Part shown: positions 35,840 to 47,000 of the stretch, piece by piece | Numbering within the stretch: position 1 is the stretch's first letter | How the letters are laid out: the number at the start of each line of letters is the position of its first letter | Assembly: GCA_963082875.1 (NCBI GenBank) | Contig: OY720100.1 | Span: 15,648,591-15,712,590 of the forward strand | Direction: 5' to 3' | DNA length: 64,000 bases | Source: Corella eumyota | Taxonomy: Eukaryota; Chordata; Ascidiacea; Phlebobranchia; Corellidae | Notes under the pieces: generated by a model | What the model was told of the DNA's origin: nothing | What the model saw: only the letters and a program-made list of their open reading frames with translations | Databases searched by the model: none | Program-made: the position numbers and the translations under genes

Positions 35840-37215
35840 TTTTGTAAAGTTTTGGGTGATAGTTTTTACGCGAATTTTACGTGCGCGTTTGCGAAAAATT
35901 ATTTTGGTTTTACTGTTCACTTATTAACGTTTTTATTACTTTGTGTACTCTTTCTTGTATAGTATTTTATGCTGTTTCTAAATACAACTATTTTAAGTAA
36001 CGTTGCTATTTCACATAAGATTTTACAAAAGTAATATTAGGTTAAATTGGGCAGGTAAAATACATTACTGTAAGAAAAAAATTTTAGTTTTGTAGTATAA
36101 CTATTGCCTTATTTAAAATGTTAAATTTATTTGGTATAAAAAATACGTTATATATTATTGTACATCATTGCATTATGATTTAGTATAGACTGATAATGGC
36201 TGTGAAAATAACAGTACTAGTAAAAACATATTATCAAACCTCCGGTTGTAGTGCGCAATATTTTAATTTGCGACCATATTACGAACAGCACTTTTATTCA
36301 TGTGCGCACTCTAAAATAAAGCTTTATGCGCTGTTTAAAAATATATCCCTAACTAAGGACGGCAAGATTTTGCATTAAAGTTGTCCGATGTAGTAGTGAT
36401 TGACAAAACAATGCAAACATTTTAGCTTAAAAAATAATTTAAAAATCTCAGGTTGTGGTGTGCAATAGTTCAAAAGTTGCGACCATATTACAATTTCAAG
36501 TTACTATTTAAATATGCATTTAGATAAAAAAAAGCACTTATACAATTAAGTCATTTACTAACCTTAAATCATGTAGATTGTCCACTATCTTTTGATTTAC
36601 ATTTGGCAGTCTTGTTTTTTACTTTTTAAACTAAACTCTTTCTTTACAATATTTAAAAATACTTTTTTACTGACTTCTTTAACCAAGCATACCAATGATT
36701 AACCTAGCTTAACAAATGCAAGAAAAAAACGTTTTTAAAATCCACACTTAAAGCAAAAAGCAAAAATTTTTGAAGCGCTAGCTTCTCTTCTATAAGAAAC
36801 AATATTGCGCAACAGGCAAAAATCAAAATAAAAAATTGTAATTCTACAAAACATGTATTTGTTTTTCATTAAAAATAATTAAACGTAACTTTACATAACA
36901 ATTAGTTTTAATAATTTTAAAATTGAATTTTTATTACAAAGTGCAGAAATCATAGCAAGAAGAATGGCAAAATTTACAAAAACATCTTTCAATTCTCATT
37001 GTACTTAATTTTTAATGTATTAAACAAGCTTAAGCATGAATTTTAAACCCTTAAAATGCATTGAAATATTGCTTACACTTTGTATATAGCCCTAGGGCCT
37101 AACTAACAAAACTCAGATATAAAACCTGATACGTTTGTACTTATGAGGTAACAGGCCATGATTATAAATAACAATCAGTTTAATATGGCCCTCTTTTTGG
37201 CCTATGTTTTTTTTG
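35840..37215. other. Intergenic between convergent CFAP52 and the CUB gene
   Basis: AT-rich, no gene seen. A pair of direct repeats of about 48 bp (36238-36284 and 36450-36496) share TTGCGACCATATTAC and GGTTGTRGTGYGCAATA. Confidence 0.5.
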
Positions 37216-37217
37216 TT

Positions 37218-37495
37218 TATACCTTTATTCTCAGTGTGGGAAAGTCGAATGCGCGACTTAAACATAGAGTAACATAAGTTACCCCGACCCAGTCTCGATT
37301 TGCATGTGGCAGTTTGGGATATTATGGATTATAATTGCCCGATAATTATGCTGCTGATTAAGTGCTGGCTCAGCAGGAGTTAATACCGTTTATAGCGCAT
37401 TATTCGCCGCCACAGCCTCCCGAATCAGTGGTGATCGAACATACGACATCATGTGTGGTGTAGCAAGTGTTCATACCACCAGACCACGCTGCCGG
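37218..37495 (-). repeat. SINE forming the 3' end of the CUB gene
   Basis: Full-length minus-strand copy, same orientation as the CUB gene. Its head is read as coding sequence up to the stop at 37400-37402. Its tail supplies a minus-strand AATAAA (TTTATT at 37224-37229). Confidence 0.92.
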
Positions 37496-40400
37496 TTGAT
37501 GTTTATGTCTGTTAGTTTTTTTATGAGTTTTAGGCCTGCTGCTGAGATGAGGTTTAGTAGGTGGTTTATTTACATTACCAGGTAAATGTCTGTATTTATT
37601 GGGGTCGTGTTTATGGTAGTTATCATTATTAGAATACGATGTTTCGCTTAATGTGTGAGGCCTGGTCCTGCTGGATGGCCGTTGGTGACTTCGGCGAGTT
37701 TTACGTTTTGATTTTCGTGATTTTTCGTTCTTGTTTCTTTAAAAAGACATAAAGTTGTGATAAACAATAATTTACAAAGACTGTAGCTTTAGAAAAAGGG
37801 GTTTTAGTAATGAATTTTACATTTATAGTATAAATTCCCGCCATTTTTAGCAACAGAAGTTATAACTGGCGCCTATAAATATGATCTAAAATATAAGATG
37901 TATAAACCTTTAACTAAACTTACCTCATTAAGAAAAATCGAAATATCAGCATGAATATAACAACTAGAACTATCACACCACATATTGCAATAGCTGCGAT
38001 CGCCCCAGAAGACAAACCAGTCGCTTTTTTATCTCCTTTGGATTTGTCGGAAGGATTTGGAACATATATAACGCGGGGTGGGGAAAGAGACGGTCCTAAA
38101 ATTAAGAAAGGAGGTTTAGATTTTATGTATTTGATTTAAGTGTATTTACAAGTGGTCAGAACAATTGGCTACATTACGAAAGGTCCTTGGTTCGATCTCC
38201 ACTACTTTCATGTTGTAGCGCCCTTGAGTAAGGCGCTATAAACGCTATAAATACCTGCTAAGCCAACAACTATTACCACATTAATTTTTAGCAATTATTA
38301 TGTATCATATTCCAAACTGCCAAAGGCAACTTAATACTGGGTTGGGGTAACTTATGGGACTTTATGTTTTGGTCAAGAATTCGACCTTATAATATCAAGG
38401 ATAAATAATTATTAAAAAAACTTACTGTTAAGCGTTGGACGGGGCCGAAATCGGTTTGCTGGATTAGTTTTCTTAGGTCTGAAAGTAAAAATAAATACTG
38501 ATTTAATTGCTAAAAACCTTAAATTTATTGCTTTACAATTTGGTCATGTTATTTTAGTTAAAAAGCAAAGGTTTCAAAAGTATTCTAAAACTTGAAGTAA
38601 GCTATTAATTTGGTATTTTTACCTTGTTGTCGTGGGCTTATAGTTGTTAAGATTATTAACAAAATTATTGTTGTTGTTAATCTGATTGTTCTTAACATTC
38701 TGATCTTGTTCGTTGTTATTTTTTTGGCGGTTGATCGCGTCAATCTCGGCGTTATTGTTGACGTCAATCTCGCTGGGGTCACGTGTCGACAAGGTCGTCG
38801 TCGTCTGAGGGGGTAAGGTCACCCTCACAGGGGAAGCACCACGAGCTACGGTTGAGTAACTTCGCCATGCGCCGCCACTGTCTCGAACTAAAACAAAAAG
38901 AAAAATTATGAACCTGCATTTTTTTATAAGTTTCAATGAAGTTACCCCTTTATAAAAACTCTTTTGACCCAAACACCCATGTTTTATATCCCTTAACGAT
39001 CCCTAAATGCTGTAGCGCCCTTGAGTAATGCACCACTAACGGAGAAACTCCTGTTGAGCCAGCACTTAATTAGTAGCTCAATTATCAGACAATTATAGTG
39101 TATAATATTCTAAGATAGGTCGTGAAGTCGACCTTCTTACATCGAGGATATACAAATATATATAACTTACTAAATGTCTGTTATAATAAAGAAAAGGGTG
39201 TTGGAAACACTACAATAAAAACGGATGAAGCCAGTTTTTATTGGTCGCACAAGGCTAGTTTATGTTGGCCTACTTTATTTCTAATGCTAACCTCTTTCTG
39301 AAGGTAGTTCCACTGTTGTTGTATATTGAAGTTTAAACCCTTTGTAAATTTGAAATAAACCGACTGCATTAGATTCTAGTTCAATGCGAAGACGTCGTCC
39401 TAAAATATAGAGAAATATTTTAAGCCTATACAATGTTGTTTAATATAAATATACGGTTGATATAATCTATCTTAAACAGATTAAAATTTTCCAATTTTGT
39501 ATATTAGATTGTGAAGAACTTAATAACCAGTATTTTATTATTAATCTTTATAAAAACCCTTTGTAATAGCAAAACGGCCACCAACAGGGCTCGAACTTAA
39601 TAACTAAGGCATAAGAAAACCTACCTGTAGTAATAAGAGAATTGAATGGAAATGTGTTCCCACAGTAAGGTCCATCTTGCAATGAAGTAAATAAGTCCAC
39701 GAACCTTAAATATTGTCTCGAACAAGAAGTTGACCCGATCAAGTAAAAAGCAAGAAATCGAATTTTAACACGGTATCCACTAGGGGCTTCGATTCTAAGT
39801 ATAATAACAATATTACAAGTTTTTCAAATTAATTTTCTTTATGTAAGAAGGCCAACTGTACAGTCTAAGCATGGGGTAGGCTGGCACACTTAAGATAGTT
39901 ACTTGATACCTTTGCCAACTTGTTTAATTTATTACAACTATGGCGCTCACTGAAGTCCTGGGTTTGATCCTCACTGCTCTCATACTGTAGTGCCCTTAAG
40001 CAAAGTGATATAAACGGTATTAACACCTGCTGAGCTAACTGTTAATTAACAGTTTATGCTTAGTGAGCAATTATAATTTATAACATCCCGAACTGCCAAA
40101 GCCAACTCGAGACTGGGACGGGGTAACTGATGTTATTCCATGTTTAGGTCGTGAAGTCGACCTTTCCACATCGACGATATAGATATAAAAAAAATATATC
40201 ACTATGTTTATAGGTATTATATAAGCCTGTAAATTGCTTAAACTTACGTCCATATGCATTGAGTTTGTGCATTAAATTTGTTCGGATAATAAGGACTTTC
40301 TAAAGTTCTCCATTGTTTTGTAGCTTGAAGTGTAGTTGCCTGACAACCTAATCATAAAATACTTTATTTATATTAGTAAACTAAAAACCATAACTTAGTC

Positions 40401-40626
40401 ACTGTTTTTTATTATAGTAGTATTTGTAGCAGTTAATATTATACTGTTTTATTGTATTTTCATTGATTTACTGTTTTATAAGTACTGTAAAATTCCTAAT
40501 TTAAAAAAACGTTACTATGGATTTACACTTACTAGTTGATAATGCGTTTAAAAGCTCTACTTTTTGTAGAAAAATATATCCAAAAATAAGAAAAATATGT
40601 TTATGTAGCCGTCTATTTAACCTCAT
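37400..40626 (-). CDS. Type I membrane protein with one CUB domain
   Basis: Exons: 40626-40533, 40347-40248, 39794-39625, 39399-39292, 38887-38623, 38478-38426, 38095-37924, 37736-37400; 1299 nt, 432 residues. Residues 1-31 look like a signal peptide (MRLNRRLHKHIFLIFGYIFL). The CUB domain spans exons 2-4 with four cysteines (SCQATTLQA, TQCIWT, STSCSRQYLRF, GPYCGN) and typical LESPYYPNKF, GYRVKIRFLAFYL and LRIELESN motifs. A Thr/Asn-rich stalk follows (PPQTTTTLSTRD, then asparagine runs). The membrane segment is in exon 7 (GAIAAIAICGVIVLVVIFML), then a basic tail (KNEKSRKSKRKTRRSHQRP). The last 31 residues, starting PAAWSGGMNT, and the stop codon come from a SINE. No donor of good quality precedes the SINE, although GTAATG at about 37540 is possible. 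I cannot name the orthologue. Confidence 0.85.
38150..38410 (+). repeat. SINE, diverged
   Basis: Plus-strand copy in the intron between CUB-gene exons 6 and 7, opposite to the gene; A box partly lost, B box GGTTCGATCTC present. Confidence 0.85.
39008..39150 (+). repeat. SINE fragment (body and tail)
   Basis: Starts in the body at ATGCTGTAGCGCCCTTGAGT; one internal stretch is missing. In the CUB-gene intron between exons 4 and 5. Confidence 0.85.
39940..40180 (+). repeat. SINE, truncated at its head
   Basis: B box region GGTTTGATCC, body and tail recognisable; the A-box end is degenerate. In the intron between CUB-gene exons 2 and 3, opposite to the gene. Confidence 0.85.
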
Positions 40627-41894
40627 ATTATACAAATTTGCGTTTTTAAACTAACTTCTATGGCTTTTAAACCATTTAAAATATACACAACTCATCTAAA
40701 GCAACTTCTTTTGCAAAAGCTTGGTACTTTAAAGTATGTGTACTCTCCACCTACTTAAAGTATGTGTACTCTCCACCTACGGATTATAACGTGTCTCAAA
40801 TACTAATCTTAGTAGCAGAAGACTTTGTTATACAAATAATCTCAATCCGAATGCCCTACGGCAATTTATCTGAATTGATAATATTTATAAAAGTCTAAAA
40901 CATAAAACTAGTCAAGCAACTTTAATATGGCCGATAAAATCTCCTTCATATCTTACATGTGGTTTTTGTATAATAAGTAGGTCAAATTTGCTTTTAAATA
41001 TATGTTTTTATTACAATATTTTAGGTTATAAATGTTAAATTAATTGCATTTTGCCATTAAACAATTAATTAAATTATAAATTTAATTGCTAAAGTAATAA
41101 AACTATATTTAATATTATTGTAAAATAATTAAAACGATTTACTAAGGCTACAAGTTAACGTTACTTAATTACCCTAACTGTTACCATAGGTCAAATTAAT
41201 TTATTAAACAACTTTAAAATTACGTCATTTTTTGTGACGTCAAACCAATATTAGTGGACAACTTTAAATAATTACGACACGTGGTTTGGTTTGCGTAAAT
41301 ATTGTTTTTAAATCTGAAAGAAATGTAAACGCAAAACCCTTAATAAGATAAGATATTGATACCTTTGTAACCATGCATTTGTTGTCAGGAAGTTAATTAA
41401 ATTTCTTATTGATTTTCAATATCAAATTTAGCTATTTGCTTTATGTATTGAATGAACTATTACTATTTGAATGGAAATTGAAAACGGAAAGTAAATTAAA
41501 CTAACTAATTAAAGGGAGGGCAAAGTACTCAACACACAACACCTAAAGTCAACAAACGATTTCAATTTAACAAAAAAAGGGCACACCGCTATTGAAATCC
41601 AAACAAAAAGTCTGAATTTATTAACATTTCTATGTTATTATTCAATTGTGTTGTTAGATCACTATAACAATTGAATGTTGAATAAAAGGGCTGTGTTATA
41701 AAATGTACTGAAAAAAGGCTACAAAAGTCAGTCGCGGTTCAGCTAGCAGTTTAAACACTTTCTTAAGTCAATATACGATCTTGTTCGCTGTACAAATAAC
41801 AACCAAGCTTTAAAATCGATACTAGAGTAGTAGAGTTAATAGCTTAGCGAAACTTAGCTTCAAAAAACTACTAAAGTTTGGAATACTTTGAGTT
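40627..41894. promoter_or_regulatory. Divergent intergenic region, CUB gene and ANKRD66
   Basis: 1.27 kb between opposite start codons. It holds a 26-bp tandem duplication at 40729-40780 (unit contains AAAGTATGTGTACTCTCCAC) and one TGACGTCA at 41235-41242. No open frame or SINE. Confidence 0.5.
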
Positions 41895-43525
41895 ATGAGT
41901 CAGGATTTGAAACACTCTGAATTGCATGAGATTTGTGCTGTCGGTGACGAAGATTTGCTGCAAGAAATTTTATCGTTTGGACGAAATGATTTTATTGATT
42001 ATAAAGACCCTGACTGGGAGGAAAGAGCACCTTTGCATTGGTGCTGTATAAAAGGTTAATAAAGTTATGATGTTAATTTTCAGGCATTTTAAAATTTAAA
42101 ATCTACTAATGGGGGGTATAGAAATTACCAAGTTATTTGTTTAAATTTTACATCGTGACTGATTTCTATACATGATTTTAAATATACCATGACCACCAAA
42201 TCCACTTATATAAATACACTCCGCCTCTTCAGTTAGTCTCAAGTTGCTTTTTTCTTTTTAGAAGCTTACAACAGTCTATTTAGCTAATGCCTAATTTTAA
42301 TATCATTGTAAGCGTAACCTTTTAAAATAGCCATTGTAAAGAGATGAAACGTTTGGGCACTTTTCAGTGCCTCGACCTAGTATAGAGTTACGTTTACTTC
42401 ATTTTGGTATTGTTGATTGACTGCATTTTTCAATGTGTCATTAAACAGTTAATTACTCCCATTTTTGCTATGTTATACTGTTATATTTTTATGTAATTTT
42501 TGTATGCTAGGCAAAGGCGAAATGACGAGAAAACTCCTGGATAAAGGCGCACACCCTGGAGTGAGGTCATCTAGTGGATGGACTCCTGCGCACTTCGCCG
42601 CCGAGGGAGGGCGCACGCACATCCTCAGGTAAGTAAATGGGGCAAAAACATCAAATTTTGGGGCTTTTTGTTACTATTTTAACCCATTTTTTTGTTGTTT
42701 TTTAGGATATTGCACAGTTACAAAGCACCAATGGGTAGAAAGGATTTATTTGGAGATACCCCGCGTAAAATTGCTGAAATATATGCTCATAAAGATACTA
42801 TCGAGTTTCTAAAAATGTAAGATAAGTTTTATTTAATAACAGATGTGAAGTTTAAACAGCTAGTACTAAAAAAATGCGAAAAATGGCGGATTTCGCAAGG
42901 AAAGATGGGGAATAGGTATAAAAATTCCGTCCTCTTCCGCATTTTATAAACCGAGCAGACCAAGCTAATAGAGCTCCAAAGTTTACTGAAACTGGGAATC
43001 AAACTTAGAACCAAGGGTTATTAAAATCTGTATTTTTTTGGCAACAGTTTAAACAAAAAACAAATTTTTAAGTAATTTTTAAATAATTAAGAGCCGAACA
43101 AGAATATCGTGACCAACGGCGGAAGTCGGAATTAAGCGGAGAAGCGGAACCGTATGACGACGAGGACAGAGAATGGTGCCATAGAAACAATATAACACCA
43201 GAGGCGTTCGTCACCGACCTTGAACTAGCAGGTAAAATAAGAACTTCAAAAAAATACAAAAACTCGAAATCTTGAAGAATTTTATTAATGAATTAACCAC
43301 ACCTTTTATCAACAATTTTACATTTTTGGAACAGAAATAGCCAGCACCGTGACGTCACTGAGCATCACAGGGAGTATGACGTCATCGGTAAAGGCGAGAC
43401 CCAAAGGAAGACACTACCCCAAGCAGGGAGCACGGCGCGCTGGGTCACCTGCAGGCAGTACCCGAGCTTTAACCCCGAAAAGAGGGGTCAGGAAACCCAC
43501 AAAACAAGGCCCCAAAAAGTCATGA
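41895..43525 (+). CDS. ANKRD66: ANKRD66-like ankyrin repeat protein
   Basis: Exons: 41895-42054, 42511-42628, 42706-42816, 43092-43231, 43335-43525; 720 nt, 239 residues. About three ankyrin repeats: LHEICAVGDEDLLQEIL with DPDWEERAPLHWCCIKG, then GEMTRKLLDKGAHPGVRSSS with GWTPAHFAAEGGRTHILR, then DLFGDTPRKIAEIYAHKDTI. The order and the phrases DPDW, TPAHFAAE and FGDTP.RIA match vertebrate ANKRD66, a small protein of unknown function. Exon 4 is acidic (YDDEDREWCHRNN) and the last exon is basic and Gly/Pro-rich, unlike the repeats. It is followed by a foldback element and then convergent AP-2. Confidence 0.85.
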
Positions 43526-43617
43526 CGTATTTATAGAAGTAAAAATGGAAAATTTAGGGGTATTTGATACAAACCAGTTATTTCTTACTATATAAAACTA
43601 AAACTTTAACTTTTTTT

Positions 43618-43890
43618 GGGATAACACTAAAAGGGGGAAGTAAGGGAAGATAGGAGGGTAGGGGTAACTAAAGGGGGGAAAGGAGGGGCCTAGGGAAAAG
43701 TATTTTGCAGTCATTTTTAGTTAGCAGCGAAATTTTTCTTTGCTGAAAAACATTTGGGAACGCATTGACTATTTCCGCTGCTAACTGAAAATGACTGCAA
43801 AATGCTTTCCTTTTTGCCCCCTTTTTCTTTCCTTTTAGGGCTTCCCTTTCTTCCCTGTCTTCCCTTTATCCACTCCAATTAGTGTTGCCC
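43618..43890. mobile_element. Foldback (MITE-like) element
   Basis: Nearly palindromic 273-bp segment. Outer ends GGGATAACACTAA and TTAGTGTTGCCC are inverted copies. Next come a G-rich and a C/T-rich arm, then a strong inner stem: ATTTTGCAGTCATTTTTAGT at about 43702 against its complement ending near 43800, with a loop of about 36 nt. ACTTTTT flanks both sides and could be a 7-8 bp target duplication. No coding sequence. Superfamily undetermined. Confidence 0.6.
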
Positions 43891-44065
43891 ACTTTTTGCT
43901 GGAAAAATAAGTAAGTGATATTGTAACACAATGTACAATGAAAATGGGAACTTAAAAAATCTAAAAAAGAACTTGCAGAAAAAAAGAAAATTGATTTGCT
44001 TTCCAACTTATAAAAACTTTATGAAATTGAACATTTTAACCCGTATTCCATACCAACATTATCAA

Positions 44066-47000
44066 TCATTCTTTAGGTATCTCCAGCAGGCTAGCCAACG
44101 TATTTCGAAACACAGACAACCCACTCAGTACAGTTTTTATTCCGAATCCATGCGTAAGAGTCTCGAAATTGTAAAGTTGTCTGTTCATGGCATCATTCGT
44201 GGTTTCTTCAACGTTATCTAACTGATTACTTGGACTGGGCGGGTGTTTTGATATAAGAATATCAGTAAAACAGTCTAACAGACTTCTAAAATACATTGCC
44301 ATTTTTAAAGTCCTATTTTTGAATAATTTTTATAACTTGGACCCAGTATAAAGTTTTGCCTTTTTGAATTTTGTATATAATTGACCTGCCAATTTCTTTT
44401 TTAGGATGTATTACATATAGTTAACGCCTAACCTAAGGGCGTTCCAATGCCAAATTACATTTATATTTTTATACTTGCCATGTATAGCACTTGTGATATG
44501 TAAACCTTATGGTAAGAATATATAAATATATTTTTTTATACATACAATGTTGAAGTGATCGCATCGTTGGTAACAAATGGTTTGTTTTTTGCTGATTGTT
44601 GAACGCACGAGGCTCCGGTTTTTGAAGGGAATTCTTTTTCGCAAATTACAGAAAAATCGCCAGCAAGTTGGCCCGATTCGCCTATAAGATCAATATAATA
44701 TATAAAAATGACTTTAAGTAGAGTTTATTTACAAATTAGAGGTTGTTTTTGGAAGCTACATGCTTTTTTCATTGGGGAAGGGTGTGCTGTTGTGACGTGT
44801 TTAAGCGATTTGTAAACGCATAGCCCAAAAGCGAATAGTGTGACATTGGTGCGGCTCGAACCCAAAACCTTTCTGCTAAAGCTATGAATCCATGATTAAT
44901 GAAACACACTAACAAATAAACTCACTTTCGGTTAGTGACGTAAACAGGGTACATTGCGCCGTCTTGCGGCGGCCTTGTGGCAGAGCAATTCCAATTTCTT
45001 GCAGTTTGTCACGAAGATATTGACTCCCGTTTTTAGACTTCGCCTTGCGCAGAATCGGACCCAAAAGTGAAATATTTAAACTTTCTGGTGTTAAAACTCG
45101 TCGCACTATTTCACTTACTGTAACTTCGTGTCGTTTTCCTTTGTTTGGTATCCTAGAAAAATGGCAACAAAATATAAATAGGAAAAAAATGTACCAAAAA
45201 GAAAATGATAGAAAGTATATTATTAGTAATTGAAAAATAAGATAATAAATAATAGCTAAAAATTGGTGCCAAAAATAAATCAAAAAAGGTAAAAAAAACT
45301 GTCCAAAAAAAAAATTTAAAATTGGTAAAATGCAAACATTTTTTACCCTAATCTTCCAGGAACAAGACAGAACACGGTGTTGGGTGATATATTGGGGGGA
45401 AGTCCCCGAACTAGGATATCGTATTCCACGTGGTCTTTTGCGTGTTGCACCAATTTGCGACGATATTTTGTTTTTCTACGTTCCTCTAAAAAAAAGAATT
45501 TAAGTAAGTTATCTTATGTGCTTTATCTATTTTGTTATTAATAATTGTAGTGTAAAAGTACAAAAATTAAATACCTAATTTTTTTTTTTAATTTTTTGTA
45601 TATATTTTTATCCTCGATGTGGGAAAGTCGAATGCGCGACTCAAACATAGAGTAACATCAGTTACTCCGACCCAGTCTTGAGTTGCCTGTGGCAGTTTGG
45701 AATATTATAGATTATATTTGCCCGATAATTATACTGCTGATTAAGTGTTGACTCAGCAGGAGTTTATGCAGTTTATAGCGCCTTACTCAAGGACGCTACA
45801 CATGAGATCAGTGGGGATTGAACCCACGACCTCATGTGTGGTGTAGCAAGTGTTCTTACCACTACACCACGCTGCCGGTTTTGCCACTTTGTAACGTGGT
45901 TTTAATAAAAAAAAAGATGTAACATGAAAGCAGTTAAACCCATAACCATATTCCGTATTTAACCAGGCCTTAGACCCTTCCACACTTTGGCTATTATTTA
46001 TTAAGTACATTTCTTAATATTATTTTACTAACCTATTTCGTTTAGGCGTCTGAAACAGGCCAAATCATGCTGTGGGTACAATCCGTAATCTTTGTTATAA
46101 CCATTGTAAATTTCGCCTAACTCTTTACCAGGTTGAAGTATAGGCGAAGATACAAAAGATCTGTTAACTTGGACTCGATCGTAAGAAGGGTGCCAGTTAC
46201 TAGGCCCTTGGATTGGGATGTTTTCGTTGGCATATGCATGTTGTTTAATAAGGTTTGTCAGTAGGGGATAAGATGGTATTTCTGCTTGTGATAATGTGGG
46301 GTGGTTGGTTTGAGTTTGCGTGGGAAAGGCGGATTTAAAAGATGGGTTTATAGTAGTTAGGTCGTCGGTGTATTTATTAGTGGTAGCGCTGTTGTCTGTA
46401 GTACTTGGAATAGCTTGGTTGTGGTTAACTTGCCATTGGAAATCTTTATCCATTCTCTGTAATCTAAAAGGCGGTCTCTGAAATGCGTTGTTCTGCATAG
46501 GTATAATAAGAGTTTGATTTGGTAAACTACGATTCCAATCAAACTCGTTCCATCGATTTTCCTTTGGCGCACAAAACGAGTAAGGCAGTACGTTGTCAGG
46601 GTGATTTTTAGGCTTCCAGTTTTCACATGATGCTGATCTTACCATGCGGGTTCCAAAGGGTTGGTTGTCCCTATATAAAGAGTTCACCCTGCTCATGGAT
46701 TGATGGGCTTGTATGAAAGCACCGATTTGTGGGGGCTGAAAGCTGTTGTCGAATTTTGGTAGTTTTGGAGCTACATCACATTCGTTGGTATCTTCATTCA
46801 CTCGTTTTTTACAATTTAAAATTTCACCGTCAGCAGCAATCATCTTAATGTAAATAAGATTTTAGATAACTGTAGCATAATTTTAAACATAACTTACAGT
46901 TTTGGATGTATCTAACTCGCATTGGGAAGTGTCTTTTGATATTGGGAAACTGGTGGCGCAAACTGGATTGGCGGCCGGTATTGGTGAAGGTAATTCTAAA

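Noticed and set aside
38610-38816. Val/Ile-rich plus-strand frame
   Set aside because: Antisense of the Asn-rich stalk exon of the CUB protein (Asn codons read as Val/Ile/Leu on the opposite strand).
40071-40259. Small minus-strand frame near CUB exon 2
   Set aside because: Mostly SINE sequence; exon 2 of the CUB gene (40347-40248) uses the region properly.
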